The notes under the pieces: model-generated | Told to the model about the DNA's origin: nothing | Seen by the model: only the letters and a program-made list of their open reading frames with translations | Database searches by the model: none | NCBI RefSeq assembly: GCF_013387475.1 | Contig: NZ_VWNB01000008.1 | Span: 1 to 64,000 of the forward strand | Reading direction: 5' to 3' | Source of the DNA: Mariprofundus sp. KV | GTDB taxonomy: Bacteria; Pseudomonadota; Zetaproteobacteria; Mariprofundales; Mariprofundaceae | Length of the DNA stretch: 64,000 bases | Translations under genes and position numbers: made by a program | In this document: piece by piece, positions 17,293-27,544 of the stretch | How positions within the stretch are numbered: position 1 is the stretch's first letter | Layout: every line of letters begins with the position of its first letter

Positions 17293-18719
17293 GATTTCCT
17301 GCCTTGTGCTTCGGCCAGTGCAACGGCGCGGAACATGGCCGTTGCCTTGTTGACGCACTCAGTGTGTTCGCGCTCGGGAACCGAATCTGCAACGATGCCG
17401 GCCCCGGCCTGAATGTGGATCTCTCCACCGTGAATAACCGCAGTGCGAATGGCAATGGCAGTATCCAGTCGCTGGCCGCCAAAGCCGATATAACCGACTG
17501 TGCCGGCATAGGGGCCACGCGCTATCGGTTCAAGTTCATGAATGACCTGCATGGCGCGCACTTTCGGAGCGCCTGATACCGTGCCCGCCGGGAATGTGGC
17601 TGCCAGAAGATCCAGGCTGTCTGCATCCTCTCTCAGATCGCCCTCAACCTGCGAGACGATATGCATAACATGCGAGTAGCGTTCAATGGTCATCGATTCA
17701 GTCAGTGTGACCGAACCATATTTGCAGACCCGTCCCAGATCATTGCGACCCAGATCAACCAGCATTACATGTTCAGCCAGCTCCTTGGCATCCTGCAACA
17801 GATCCGCTTCCAGGGCCTTGTCTTCGGCCGCGGTTTTGCCACGCGGCCGGGTGCCTGCAATCGGGCGAACCACCGCTTTATCCATCTCCCTGCGCACCAG
17901 AATCTCCGGTGATGAGCCGACCAGAATGGTCTCACCGATGTGCAGGTAGAAGAGATAGGGTGATGGGTTGATGTGGCGTACTGCGCGGTAGACGTCAAAG
18001 GGCGCACAGGTCAGCTTTTTGGAGAAGCGCTGGCTCAACACCACCTGAAAAATATCACCGGCAAGGATGTATTCACGGGCTTTGGATACTGCCGCTTCAA
18101 AATCGGCCTGCGTGGTTTGCGCCACCGGCGGTTCTGTCAGCGTGGTGTCGGCATCAAGTTTCAGCACCTGCGCCATATCACCCTCATAGAGGCTGGCCTC
18201 CATGCCATCCAGTACAGAGGCTGCATCTTTTCCCTGATCGGCAGGCAGGCGCACACAGCAGGTCAGCGTACCTTTCAGGTTATCAAAAACCATAAATCGA
18301 TCGACCAGCAGATAGGCTGATTCAGGTGCGCCGACAGGGTCGGGCAGGTCGGCTGGAATATCTTCAAACCGGGAGACGATCTGATAGCCGAAATAACCGA
18401 CAGCACCACCGGCAAACGGCAGGTCATCCTCAGGGATGAACTCCTGCTGCAGCACAAAATCACGCAACCAGTCGAGAATGCCACCATTAAAATGCTCTTC
18501 GCGGCCATCACGGTAGAGCAGATGCGTGGTGTCACCATTCGAGGTGGCGCGACATGCAGGGCTGATGCCGAGAATGCTGTAGCGGCCCCACTGCTCGCCG
18601 CCTTCAGCGGACTCGAACATGAAGCAGTCACCACGATTTACCAGGCGCGAAAAGAGGCCCGGCGGCGTGAAGCAGTCGGCGGAAAGGGTGCGGCGGAAAA
18701 GTTTCATGGTCGCGCTCAT
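17289..18719 (-). CDS. trpE: anthranilate synthase component I
   Basis: A 476-residue chorismate-utilising enzyme. The C-terminal catalytic domain shows [51 protein letters not shown], and [23 protein letters not shown], all typical of TrpE, with [24 protein letters not shown] at the end. First gene of the trpEGDC operon. The alternative start MKLFRRT is four codons in. Only about 70 bases separate it from the tRNA gene on the other strand, and I see no Trp-rich leader peptide or attenuator there. Confidence 0.96.
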   Translation of the reverse strand: MSATMKLFRRTLSADCFTPPGLFSRLVNRGDCFMFESAEGGEQWGRYSILGISPACRATSNGDTTHLLYRDGREEHFNGGILDWLRDFVLQQEFIPEDDLPFAGGAVGYFGYQIVSRFEDIPADLPDPVGAPESAYLLVDRFMVFDNLKGTLTCCVRLPADQGKDAASVLDGMEASLYEGDMAQVLKLDADTTLTEPPVAQTTQADFEAAVSKAREYILAGDIFQVVLSQRFSKKLTCAPFDVYRAVRHINPSPYLFYLHIGETILVGSSPEILVRREMDKAVVRPIAGTRPRGKTAAEDKALEADLLQDAKELAEHVMLVDLGRNDLGRVCKYGSVTLTESMTIERYSHVMHIVSQVEGDLREDADSLDLLAATFPAGTVSGAPKVRAMQVIHELEPIARGPYAGTVGYIGFGGQRLDTAIAIRTAVIHGGEIHIQAGAGIVADSVPEREHTECVNKATAMFRAVALAEAQGRKS

Positions 18720-18793
18720 ATTGACAAGGTTACCCTACTGTGGCGAAATGCGCCGCCTTCGGGACAGGAGAGATAACCTGTCTGCGAGGAAAC

Positions 18794-18869
18794 GGGGCCA
18801 TAGCTCAGCTGGGAGAGCGCCACACTGGCAGTGTGGAGGTCAGCGGTTCGATCCCGCTTGGCTCCACCA
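18794..18869 (+). tRNA. tRNA-Ala (anticodon GGC)
   Basis: A 76-base cloverleaf. The acceptor is GGGGCCA/TGGCTCC with one G-T pair, the D-arm contains TAGCTCAGCTGGGAGAGC, and the anticodon stem CCACA/TGTGG encloses the loop CTGGCAG (anticodon GGC, reading GCC/GCT). The variable loop is AGGTC, the T-arm is CAGCGGTTCGATCCCGCT, and the 3' ACCA end is encoded. It is the only RNA gene seen in the window. Confidence 0.97.
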
Positions 18870-18875
18870 TATTGA

Positions 18876-18905
18876 AAACCGGGCACATTGTGTCCGGTTT
18901 TTTTA
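18876..18905 (+). terminator. terminator after tRNA-Ala
   Basis: AAACCGG...CCGGTTT encloses an inner ACA-TTG-TGT pairing and is followed by seven T, beginning seven bases past the tRNA CCA end. Confidence 0.85.
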
Positions 18906-19046
18906 TGCCCCTGTTTTTCTGAGCCGATGCGCTGTGAAATATTCATTGTCGCGAAGGTTATATTTTCTCCCTTTATCGGGCTATCCCCAATTCATGGTTT
19001 TTCACTGCTGCTTCTACTGAGCAATTTCATTGCATTAAAGGTGTGG

Positions 19047-19751
19047 ATGCATTCGAATCGGTCAATGGATTTTGATGCGAATATTGCCGACACACTGATT
19101 AAGCTCTTTGCCGCCTGGCTGCTGATTGCCGGTGTTGCCTACTGGGCCAATCGTGAAGGGCTGGGGCTCTCGAAAAAGATGCTCATCGCCTCAGGGCGAG
19201 GACTGTTGCAGTTGCTGGCGCTGGCGTTTGTGTTGCACTGGATATTCGATATCCAGTCGCATCTGGCGCAAGCCGCTCTGATAGCCGGGTTCTGTATCCT
19301 TGCTGGCCATAACAGCGCGTCTCATCAAGATGGTGCGCGTACCACATGGATAGCTTGCGCGATCGGTTTGATCTGTGCCTGCCTTGTTACCCTGCCATGG
19401 CTGGCAGTGACCGGTTCAATCTCTGATGATACCCGAACGCTGGTGCCACTGGGTAGTATGATTGCAGCCAATGGCATGAATGCGATCTCTATCATGTTTT
19501 CACGTCTGAAATCAGGCGGCGAGCTTGGTGATGGCCTGAAGACAGCTATGATTCCAACCATTGATACGCTGCGTGTGGTGGGGCTGGTGCATATGCCGGG
19601 TATCTTTGTTGGCATGGTGCTGGCGGGTGCATCGGCAATCGATGCTGCAGTGGCGCAATTGATTGTGCTCTACATGGTGGTGACCTCCAGTTTTACAGCT
19701 TGCCTGATTACTTTTCTGATGATGAATCACCTGAACAAACGTAAGGCGTAA
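19047..19751 (+). CDS. FetB/UPF0014-family membrane permease
   Basis: With start MHSNRSMDF at 19047 (AAAGG ribosome site) the product is 234 residues with about seven hydrophobic segments. The family hallmarks are SGRGLLQLLALAFVL in the early part (usual S.R...QL), GSMIAANGMNAIS, and the C-terminal MPTIDTLRVVGLVHMPGIFVGMVLAGASAIDAAVAQLIVLYM (usual iP.ka.i.mvglvsLPGmMtGqil.G..P..A..yQi). E. coli FetB pairs with FetA to export iron, which would suit an iron oxidiser, but no ATPase gene is adjacent, so the partner and substrate are uncertain. An in-frame extension back to the tRNA terminator is rejected. Confidence 0.75.
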   Translation: MHSNRSMDFDANIADTLIKLFAAWLLIAGVAYWANREGLGLSKKMLIASGRGLLQLLALAFVLHWIFDIQSHLAQAALIAGFCILAGHNSASHQDGARTTWIACAIGLICACLVTLPWLAVTGSISDDTRTLVPLGSMIAANGMNAISIMFSRLKSGGELGDGLKTAMIPTIDTLRVVGLVHMPGIFVGMVLAGASAIDAAVAQLIVLYMVVTSSFTACLITFLMMNHLNKRKA

Positions 19752-19901
19752 GGCACTGGCTATCAGCTCTTAAGAGGCAGGCAAGCTGCCCTGACTGCTC
19801 TCTTTTCACTGCTTGATGTGAGCGCATTTTCCTGCGACCCTCTGGCTTATGAGACGGGAGAGGAGAACTGCAAATGTTAGTCTGCGGCAGGTGATTTTCA
19901 G

Positions 19902-22900
19902 ATGCGGCTGAAGCGTATTGAGCTGGCCGGATTTAAATCATTTGTTGATCCGACCAAGATCGATCTGGATCGTGGCATTACTGCCATTGTCGGGCCTAAC
20001 GGTTGTGGCAAATCAAATATTGTTGACGCGCTGCGCTGGGTGCTGGGTGAACACTCGGCAAAACATCTGCGTGGTGGCGTTATGGATGATCTCATATTTC
20101 AGGGATCCGACACCCGTCCGCCGGTGGCCGTTTGTGATGTCGAACTTACCTTTGCCATTCAAAGAGGAACCCTTGCCAGCCCCTACCACGAGTTAAGTGA
20201 AATCAGTATTCGCCGTCGGCTGACGCGCGATGGTGGTTCCGACGCCTTTATTAATGGCAAAATGGTGCGGCTGAAAGATATTGTTGATCTGTTTCTCGAT
20301 ACCGGCATCTCCACCCGCGCCTACGCCATCGTTGAACAGGGCTCGATTGCCCGCATGGTAACGGCCAAGCCTGAAGAGCGTCGTGTGATCTTTGAAGAGG
20401 CCGCAGGGGTGATGAAATACCGCTCGCGACGCAAAGAGGCCAGTCGCCGCATGAAGGATACACAGCAGAATCTTGATCGCGTGCTCGATCTTCTGGAAGA
20501 GGTGCGCAGTCAGTGTCGCAGTCTCAAGCAGCAGGCATCACGCGCAGAACGTTTCAAGACGCTGCAGGATGAATTCACGCATCTGCAGTCGGTCAGTCTT
20601 GGTCTGCGCTATCGCAACCTGCAAGAGGGCTTCGTGGCCATAGAGCAGCGTCTGAAACAGGCGCGTGCAACAGAGGCTGAAGCAGGTCAGCAACTGACGG
20701 TTTTTGAGAAACAGGTAGCAGAACGGCGACAGCAGGTTGTTGCCCATGAGGATGAGGCGCAGTCGCTACAGGATCAGTTGCGCGAGGCAGAGCGTCGCCG
20801 TGCAGACCTGCAGCAGCAGGCTGAGCGTATTGCCGGCGAACGCCGGCTGTTTACCGAGCGCAAGGCAGCGCTGAACTCGCGTATTGAGGAGGCGACTGAA
20901 TTCAGTAGTCGGGTTTGTGAAGAGTTGGCAATGGCTGAACAGCGCCTTGCTGAGCAGGATGACTCCGAACTGCAAGCTCTCAAAGCAATGGCCATCACAA
21001 GCCTCGAGCAGGCGCAACTGAGCTTTCAGCAGCAGGGGTTGCAGCGTGATGGCTGTCTCTCTGAATATGAGCGCTTACGACATAGCGGTGAGCAGGCCAG
21101 GCAGCAGCGCGACAAGGCAGAGGCTGCACTGCTTCGTTTGGCTGAGCGTGAAGCGCGACTGGCAGAACAGCTTTGTGAGATAGAGGGGCAGATCAGTCGT
21201 AATAGTGCAGCGATGGGGGAGGCTGAGAAGCTTCTCAGTGCCAATGAACAGGCTTATCGCTGCGCCGAAGAGCATGTTGCATCAGCGCAGGAGGCCTTGG
21301 ATCAGAGCAGGATAAGCCGGGAAAATGCGGCGCAGGCACTGGCGCAGCAGGAGTCTGCTGTGCGTGAGTTAAAGGGCGCTGTACAGGAGCTGCGCGGACG
21401 CACCAAAAATCAGGATATTCCGGATGGTCTGCGTGACGGTCTGAGAGCATCGGGTGGCATCTGGGTTGATGAGTCATTGAATGTGCCCGAGGGGCTGGAG
21501 GCGGCGGTGGCTGCGGCGCTGCGCGGAGGCTCTGCCGATGTACGTATTCCTGTTGATGCAGATCTGAATAGCTGGAGAGATATGCTGACTCGTTCGGCTG
21601 CCGCTCCGATCGCCCTGTTTGCCGGTAACGGTAGCGCAGGTCAGAGCGTTACCGCAAATTCTCTTGCCGATGCCATCGGTGTAGACCCTAAACATCCGCT
21701 CTATGATCTGTTTGCTCCGATCAGGCTGGTTGATGAGATAGCTCAGGGCTTTGGCAGTGACGGGCAGTGTGTCAGTCGTGATGGCTGGCGTTATGAGCCG
21801 GAAGGGTGGCTGGTGCCGCCGGCCGGAAACAGAACTGCAAACCGTCTGGCCACACAGCGCAAGCTTCGCGATGCTGAAGGTGAGCTGACTCTGGCTGAAG
21901 TGGCTCTGCTGTCTGTCTCTGAAACATTTGCCGAAGCGGAATTGACTCTGGAGAAGCAGCAGAAAGATTGGCAGCAGGCCCATATTGAGGTGACAAGAAC
22001 TGAAGGCGACTGGCATAAGTCTCAGGCTGAGCTCTCACGTTCAAAATCAGAGCAGCTGTCCCTGAATGAGCGTCAGCAGCGTCTGCAGAGTGATATCCAT
22101 GAGGCTGCGGAAGAGCGCCATCACTGGCAGCAGCAGCTGGACCGGGCTGGCGGTGTGGACCAGAAAGCCCTTGATCTCGCACGCCGGCGTCTTGATGAGC
22201 AGAATAGTGAGGTTGCCAGGTGTGAACAGTCACTGAATCAGGCGCGTACAGGGCTGTCACAGGCCGAGCAGTCACTGGCTCTGTTTGCGCAGGCCCGGGG
22301 TAATATGCAGCGTGAATGTGAACGGCTGCTGCAGGAGCGTTCGCGGTTAACCGGTCAGATCGAATCTGATCGGGTGCGACTTACTCAGGCTGAGGCAGAG
22401 CTGGCCAAGGTTCGTGCCCACAGTGATCTGGATGAGCAGCTGGCTGCTGCGGCAACTGAGGTGGAGAAGCAGCATCAGGCGATGAATGAGATTCGCCAGC
22501 AGGGGCATGAGCTTCAGCAGGCACAGCATGAGGCTGAGCGCAGCGAGCGTCAGGCGCGCCAGCAGCTGCAGCTGGCCGGCGAACAGCGTCAGGCCATCGA
22601 GCTTTCACAGGCTCAGGATGCAACACGCCTGCAGGATCTCGAAGAGGAGATCGAAAATCGTTGTCAGAGATCAGCAGCGGATCTTCTAAAGCGCATCGAA
22701 AGCATGGGCGATCTTGAAGATGCCGATGTGATGATCGCCCGCAGCCACGAGTTGGGTGATCGTCTGGAGCGTTTCGGGCCGGTCAATCTGATGGCGATTG
22801 ATGAGTTTGAGCAGGCCAGCGAGCGGGAGGTGTTCCTCTCTGAGCAGGCTACGGATCTGGAAGCGAGTCTGGCAACGCTCAACGACACTATCACACGCAT

Positions 22901-23375
22901 TGACCGGACTACCCGCCAGCGCTTCCTTGAGGTGTTTGAGCAGACCAACGCCTACTTTAAACAGACCTTTCCACAGCTCTTTGGCGGTGGTCGTGCCGAG
23001 CTGCGTCTGGATTCCGATGATGTGCTTACCGCCGGTGTTGAGGTGATTGCCCAGCCGCCGGGTAAGCGACTGCAGGATGTCACACTGCTTTCCGGTGGTG
23101 AAAAGGCGCTGACAGCTGTGGCACTGGTGTTCTCGATATTCAAGATTAAACCGGCACCGTTCTGTGTGCTCGATGAGGTGGATGCGCCGCTTGATGACGC
23201 CAATGTGGCGCGTTTTGGCGAGATGGTGCGTGAGCTCTCCGACCGGGTGCAGTTCCTCTCTATCTCACACAATAAAATTACCATGCAGCAGGCCGATCGC
23301 CTGATCGGTGTATCAATGCCTGAGCCGGGCGTATCCAAGATTGTTGCTGTCGATATGGAATCAGTTCCGCACTAA
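19902..23375 (+). CDS. smc: chromosome segregation protein SMC
   Basis: A 1157-residue SMC ATPase. The N-terminal head has GFKSFVDPTKID and Walker A GPNGCGKSN (about 32-40). Two long coiled-coil arms, rich in Gln, Glu, Ala and Arg, flank a hinge at about 500-640. The C-terminal head has the signature LSGGEKALTAVALVFSIF and Walker B FCVLDEVDAPLDD. It organises and compacts the chromosome with ScpA/ScpB, whose genes are not here. It stands alone, about 150 bases after the permease gene and before the secretion ATPase. Confidence 0.96.
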   Translation: MRLKRIELAGFKSFVDPTKIDLDRGITAIVGPNGCGKSNIVDALRWVLGEHSAKHLRGGVMDDLIFQGSDTRPPVAVCDVELTFAIQRGTLASPYHELSEISIRRRLTRDGGSDAFINGKMVRLKDIVDLFLDTGISTRAYAIVEQGSIARMVTAKPEERRVIFEEAAGVMKYRSRRKEASRRMKDTQQNLDRVLDLLEEVRSQCRSLKQQASRAERFKTLQDEFTHLQSVSLGLRYRNLQEGFVAIEQRLKQARATEAEAGQQLTVFEKQVAERRQQVVAHEDEAQSLQDQLREAERRRADLQQQAERIAGERRLFTERKAALNSRIEEATEFSSRVCEELAMAEQRLAEQDDSELQALKAMAITSLEQAQLSFQQQGLQRDGCLSEYERLRHSGEQARQQRDKAEAALLRLAEREARLAEQLCEIEGQISRNSAAMGEAEKLLSANEQAYRCAEEHVASAQEALDQSRISRENAAQALAQQESAVRELKGAVQELRGRTKNQDIPDGLRDGLRASGGIWVDESLNVPEGLEAAVAAALRGGSADVRIPVDADLNSWRDMLTRSAAAPIALFAGNGSAGQSVTANSLADAIGVDPKHPLYDLFAPIRLVDEIAQGFGSDGQCVSRDGWRYEPEGWLVPPAGNRTANRLATQRKLRDAEGELTLAEVALLSVSETFAEAELTLEKQQKDWQQAHIEVTRTEGDWHKSQAELSRSKSEQLSLNERQQRLQSDIHEAAEERHHWQQQLDRAGGVDQKALDLARRRLDEQNSEVARCEQSLNQARTGLSQAEQSLALFAQARGNMQRECERLLQERSRLTGQIESDRVRLTQAEAELAKVRAHSDLDEQLAAAATEVEKQHQAMNEIRQQGHELQQAQHEAERSERQARQQLQLAGEQRQAIELSQAQDATRLQDLEEEIENRCQRSAADLLKRIESMGDLEDADVMIARSHELGDRLERFGPVNLMAIDEFEQASEREVFLSEQATDLEASLATLNDTITRIDRTTRQRFLEVFEQTNAYFKQTFPQLFGGGRAELRLDSDDVLTAGVEVIAQPPGKRLQDVTLLSGGEKALTAVALVFSIFKIKPAPFCVLDEVDAPLDDANVARFGEMVRELSDRVQFLSISHNKITMQQADRLIGVSMPEPGVSKIVAVDMESVPH

Positions 23376-23510
23376 CGATCTTGTTGACGACAGCAGTGTG
23401 CCAGGTGCCAAACAGCTCAGGTAGAGCATCATTGCATGCATGCAATGATTCGGGTCAGGCAACTGGCACGAAACCTGCTCAATGATGGAGCTGGTCGGGC
23501 AGGAGGATGC

Positions 23511-25409
23511 ATGCCGGATACCCCACAATCAGAAGCGATGTCGATACCGGGCCTGAAAGAGCGTCCCGGAGGTCATTTTGCGGCCATCCTTGTTCAGGAT
23601 GGTGTGATGAGTGTTGCCGATGTCAAAAAGGCGATGCGTGTACAGGAGAAGCTGGGCAGCAGTAAGCTTGTATCCACCATTCTCACTGAGCTGGGCATTC
23701 TCACTGAAGATGAACACCGTCGCATTATCCGCAAACATGGCAGAGAATTCCGCATTGGCGAGTTGATCTGTGAGCTGGGTTATATCACCCTGCAGCAGCT
23801 GCAGGAGGCGGAGAGGAAGCTTGTAAGCTCTCCGGGGAAACGTATCGGCGAAGTCATTCGTGAAATGGGGTTGATCGAAGATCGGCAGCTTGCCCAGGCG
23901 CTCTCTGAACAGCTGGCGATGCCCTTGATTCATCTCGATATTGATACCGCTGATCGCACCGTGCTTACCCAGTTTGCCATTAAATTTATGCGTATGCATA
24001 TGACTGTGCCCTATGAGGCCAGTGGCACCAAGGTTTCAATCGCCACAGCCAATCCTCTGAATAACACGGCAATTCAGGAGATTGAAAAACGGATGCAGAA
24101 GAAGGCGGTGGTTTCGATTGCCGCAGAGAGTGCGATCCTCTCCCTGCTCAGTAAGCTTGAGTCGGCAGGCGGCAGGGGCGGTGAGGCGAAAGATCAGGTC
24201 GCTGATGTGGTTGATAGTATTCTGCTGGCGGCTATTCGCGATCATGCCAGTGATATTCATATTGAGCCGATGGATGGTTTAGCACGCGTGCGTTTCCGTC
24301 TCGATGGTGTGCTGATTCATAAAATGGATCTGCCCTCGGAACTTTCGCAGCGCGTTTTGGCACGTCTGAAGGTGCTGGCAGAGATGGACATCTCCGATAG
24401 CCGTCGCCATCAGGATGGCCGCTTTACCCGCGAAGTGAGTAATGTCAGGGCGGATTATCGAGTATCCACCTATGTGACAATCTATGGCGAAAACATGGTG
24501 ATGCGTATTCTGCGCAGCTCCGGCGGTATCAAAAATATCGAACAGATCAGTATGAGTCGTGGTGTGCTGGATCGCTTCAAACATGAGGCGCTGGATGTGC
24601 CGACCGGCGTGGTGCTGATTACCGGGCCGACAGGTTCAGGTAAAACCTCCACCCTCTATGCCGCGGTTGATTACCTGAATCGTCCAACCACCAAAATCAT
24701 TACCGTGGAGGATCCTGTCGAATTTATCGTGCCCGGTATCATGCAGTGCTCGGTGGATGCAACGGCTGGTCGCTCGTTTGATCAGTCACTGAAAGCGATG
24801 ATGCGTCAGGATCCTGACATTATTGTCATGGGTGAGGTGCGTGACCGCCCCTCGGCTCAGGTGGCTGTACAGGCGGCGTTGACCGGTCATAAGGTGCTGA
24901 CCACATTTCATACCGAGGACTCGATCGGCGGTCTGTTGCGTCTGATTGATATGGGCATTGAGACCTTCCTGATCTCATCCACCGTGGTCAGTATTCTGGC
25001 TCAGCGACTGATTCGCACCATCTGCCCGGAGTGCAGGCAGGCCTATATGCCGAACAAACGTATTGCCAACCTTATCGGCATTGATGATGAGACATTGCGC
25101 ACCAGTACCTTTTATCGCGGTACAGGTTGTGGCACCTGCTACGGTACCGGCTATCATGGCCGTACTGCCCTGCATGAACTACTGGTGCTCAATGAGGATG
25201 TGCGTGAGGCGATTCTGGCGCATAAGAGTTCGCACGATATCAGACAGATCAGCTGTGATACCACCAACCTGCTCTCGCTGATGGAGGATGGGCTCTATAA
25301 GGTGCTGCTTGGGCTGACCACCGCTGAAGAGGTGTATCGCATTGCGCCGCGCTCACTCTCGACGCGCTCAGTAGAAGATATTTACCGATTAATGGGACAT
25401 GGGGAATAG
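23511..25409 (+). CDS. PilB/MshE/GspE-type secretion ATPase
   Basis: I start it at ATG 23511, which has an AGGAGG site four bases upstream; the product is then 632 residues. The N-terminal part carries MshEN-type repeats (RIGELICELGYITLQQLQEAE and RIGEVIREMGLIEDRQLAQAL), which in MshE bind cyclic di-GMP. The ATPase core has HIEPMDGLARVRFRLDGV, Walker A GPTGSGKTSTLYA, the Asp box ITVEDPVEF, Walker B DPDIIVMGEVRD, the His box TGHKVLTTFHTED, and a tetracysteine zinc site (CPEC, CGTC). It powers assembly of a type IV pilus or type II secretion pseudopilus. No pilC, pilin or gspF genes are adjacent; instead two HDOD genes follow. Confidence 0.88.
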   Translation: MPDTPQSEAMSIPGLKERPGGHFAAILVQDGVMSVADVKKAMRVQEKLGSSKLVSTILTELGILTEDEHRRIIRKHGREFRIGELICELGYITLQQLQEAERKLVSSPGKRIGEVIREMGLIEDRQLAQALSEQLAMPLIHLDIDTADRTVLTQFAIKFMRMHMTVPYEASGTKVSIATANPLNNTAIQEIEKRMQKKAVVSIAAESAILSLLSKLESAGGRGGEAKDQVADVVDSILLAAIRDHASDIHIEPMDGLARVRFRLDGVLIHKMDLPSELSQRVLARLKVLAEMDISDSRRHQDGRFTREVSNVRADYRVSTYVTIYGENMVMRILRSSGGIKNIEQISMSRGVLDRFKHEALDVPTGVVLITGPTGSGKTSTLYAAVDYLNRPTTKIITVEDPVEFIVPGIMQCSVDATAGRSFDQSLKAMMRQDPDIIVMGEVRDRPSAQVAVQAALTGHKVLTTFHTEDSIGGLLRLIDMGIETFLISSTVVSILAQRLIRTICPECRQAYMPNKRIANLIGIDDETLRTSTFYRGTGCGTCYGTGYHGRTALHELLVLNEDVREAILAHKSSHDIRQISCDTTNLLSLMEDGLYKVLLGLTTAEEVYRIAPRSLSTRSVEDIYRLMGHGE

Positions 25410-25410
25410 A

Positions 25411-26265
25411 ATGGACGCATTTCAACTGGCTGAAGAGATTCGCCTCCGCTTTCGACAAGGCGACGCCAAGCTACCGGTACTGCCTGAAGCGGTGATGGAG
25501 GTGCGCAAAATCGTCAATGACGAGAACAAGGGCGCCGGCGATATTGCCAGGGTGGTGGCAAAAGACTCAACGCTCTCCACCACTGTGCTGCGTATTGCCA
25601 ACTCTGCCCGCTTTAGAGCCGGGGGAGCTGAGATCCGTAACCTTCCCATGGCGATTCAGCGATTGGGTGGACGCCGGACGCTGCAGCTGTTGACTGCTAT
25701 CTCAAGTCAGGTGCATCTGGCGGTGAAAAACAAGCAGCTGCAGGGGGTTCTGCGCGACAGCACCCGCCACGCTCTGCTGGTGGCCACTGCAGCCCAGCAT
25801 CTGGCACGTTTGACACGCACGGTTGATCCTGAAGAGGCATTTCTTGGCGGCATGCTGTTTGATGTCGGTGTCTCGGCCATTATCTGTGCCGTACCTGATG
25901 AGATCATTAAGTGTGCCCCTGAAGAGCAGAAGGTTATCCTCAAGCAGCTGCATCGCGAAATGGGTGGTCGCCTGCTCACCTACTGGGATATGCCTGATGC
26001 CTTTATCGCACTGGCGTCTCACCATGGCGTTGAGGCCGATGATCGACCAAGAGAGAATCTGATCGACCTGATTGATGCCGTGCAGTTTATGCTCGACTCC
26101 AGCGGCCATTCGCTACCCTTTGATGATGTGCCGGAGGGCATTGATGCGCTGCACTATCCTCCGATGCGCAGACTGAATGTGAATGAGACCCATCTGGCTG
26201 CTGTGGAGGTGGAACTGGAAGATGGTGTGGCCGAGCTGGAGCAGATATTCAGCCAGCTCGGTTGA
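25411..26265 (+). CDS. HDOD-domain protein
   Basis: A 284-residue HDOD protein from start MDAFQLAEE (GGGGA site), one base after the ATPase stop, so probably co-translated. The HDOD domain spans about residues 18-210, with LPVLPEAVMEVRKIV, ARVVAKDSTLSTTVLRIANSA, NLPMAIQRLGGRRTLQLL and a degenerate HD region (FLGGMLFDVGVSAII). HDOD proteins are signalling relatives of HD phosphohydrolases, usually without catalysis. Linkage to an MshEN-type ATPase suggests a role in controlling pilus or surface behaviour; this is inference. Confidence 0.82.
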   Translation: MDAFQLAEEIRLRFRQGDAKLPVLPEAVMEVRKIVNDENKGAGDIARVVAKDSTLSTTVLRIANSARFRAGGAEIRNLPMAIQRLGGRRTLQLLTAISSQVHLAVKNKQLQGVLRDSTRHALLVATAAQHLARLTRTVDPEEAFLGGMLFDVGVSAIICAVPDEIIKCAPEEQKVILKQLHREMGGRLLTYWDMPDAFIALASHHGVEADDRPRENLIDLIDAVQFMLDSSGHSLPFDDVPEGIDALHYPPMRRLNVNETHLAAVEVELEDGVAELEQIFSQLG

Positions 26266-26318
26266 TCAGGGGAACTCTGAAAACGACATCCATGTAGTTT
26301 TTTCAGAACGGAAGCCGC

Positions 26319-27443
26319 CTATTCAGTGGCCTCAAAGAGATCCGGGAAGCTGATTTTGATTCGGGATACTTCTCCCTCCAGCTGACGATAAAAAGCAGCG
26401 CTTTCGATGGGCAGCTGCAGTTCATCTGTAATGAACGATTCATTCACCCTGGCGAAACCGCAGCAGTGACCACTCCAGACCAGTTCGCTGGCCATGGTAG
26501 ATGCATCCTTGGCAAAATGGTCGAAGATCAGATGTGCAAGATTCAATGCCATCATGGCGTGCTGCAGCTCTTTGGGTATTGCGGAGACGGGCAGCGTGCC
26601 GGTGTGGTGATGGTATGAGATGAAGTGTTGTACCTTTTTTGGCAGCTGCCAGTGCAGGGCAAGGATGACACCGGCATCAATGTGGGTGTAACCCAGCTGC
26701 TCATATTCAGCCTGCAGGGCATCAGTACCTGAGTCGATAGCCGTCTTTAACTGTGCAAGCTTCTCATCCGTCTCAAGGTTGAGGATCACCAGCTTGCCGA
26801 TGTCATGCAGCATGCCGATCAGACTGGCGTCATGGCGCTCCAGTTTCTGACATGATTCAGCCAGCAGTCGGGTGAGGCTGGAGATCGACTGGCAGTGCAT
26901 CCAGATATAACGAACCTGCTGACGCATCTTCTCACTCTGTCCCAGTTCAGGGGCAAGACTCTTAAAGATGACATTGCTGGTCTCATCCAGTCCGAGACGG
27001 GCAATGGCCAGAGGAATATTGCTGATCTCGGAGCTGCCGGGCACTGAATAGGCGGATGAGTTGCACACCTTGAGAATCTGAGCGGTAAGGATCGGATCCT
27101 GTGCGATGACTGCGCCCAGCTCTCCGGCTGAGGCGTCGGGCTGCTCCAGAATCTGCTGAATCTTGTGCCAGATCTCCGGCATCGGTGGAATCTCATGAAT
27201 CTTGGAGCGCAGATGTTTAAGTATCTCGCCATTTAGGCGGGGAGGTTTGCTCAGATCATATGCGGAGTTGTGACGCAGTGAAGAGGGGCAGCTGGCAAGA
27301 ACGCCTCCGAGTGAGTTGGGGGGGCACGCATTGATCTGCACCGTTTGGGTGGCTACGGATTTTCTGGTTGTGGTGCGGGATGGTCTTGTGCTGCGCTCAC
27401 TTTCACGACTGCGTTTGCCAAATATTTTTGCCAACCAGGACAT
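26319..27443 (-). CDS. HDOD-domain protein with basic N-terminal tail
   Basis: A 374-residue protein from ATG 27443 (GGGGG site upstream). The first 80 residues are low-complexity and basic (FGKRSRESERSTRPSRTTTRKS). The HDOD domain follows, with IPPMPEIWHKIQQILEQPDASAGELGAVI, ILKVCNSSAYSVPG, NIPLAIARLGLDETSNVI and SLIGMLHDIGKLVILNL, in which the HD pair is intact, unlike in the neighbouring HDOD protein. It is convergent with that gene. The first residues (MSWLAKIFGKRS) may form an amphipathic membrane anchor. Function unknown; a signalling role is likely. Confidence 0.8.
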   Translation of the reverse strand: MSWLAKIFGKRSRESERSTRPSRTTTRKSVATQTVQINACPPNSLGGVLASCPSSLRHNSAYDLSKPPRLNGEILKHLRSKIHEIPPMPEIWHKIQQILEQPDASAGELGAVIAQDPILTAQILKVCNSSAYSVPGSSEISNIPLAIARLGLDETSNVIFKSLAPELGQSEKMRQQVRYIWMHCQSISSLTRLLAESCQKLERHDASLIGMLHDIGKLVILNLETDEKLAQLKTAIDSGTDALQAEYEQLGYTHIDAGVILALHWQLPKKVQHFISYHHHTGTLPVSAIPKELQHAMMALNLAHLIFDHFAKDASTMASELVWSGHCCGFARVNESFITDELQLPIESAAFYRQLEGEVSRIKISFPDLFEATE

Positions 27444-27544
27444 AGGAACCCCCAAGGTGCCAGCTGCTGCGCACTCCTTTCTGACAGCAAATTCAGTGCC
27501 ATAAGTTGCCTCGGATATGGTGGCGCTCTAGCCTGCGTCGCCTG

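Noticed and set aside
18720-18793. trp attenuator/leader peptide
   Set aside because: No Trp-codon run or terminator/antiterminator pair is found before trpE.
18888-19046. N-terminal extension of the FetB-like permease
   Set aside because: It would start inside the tRNA terminator; family length and the AAAGG site support the start at 19047.
26277-26306. Terminator between the two HDOD genes
   Set aside because: CTGAAAAC...GTTTTTTCAG pairs only with bulged T residues and a 12-base loop; too weak to list.
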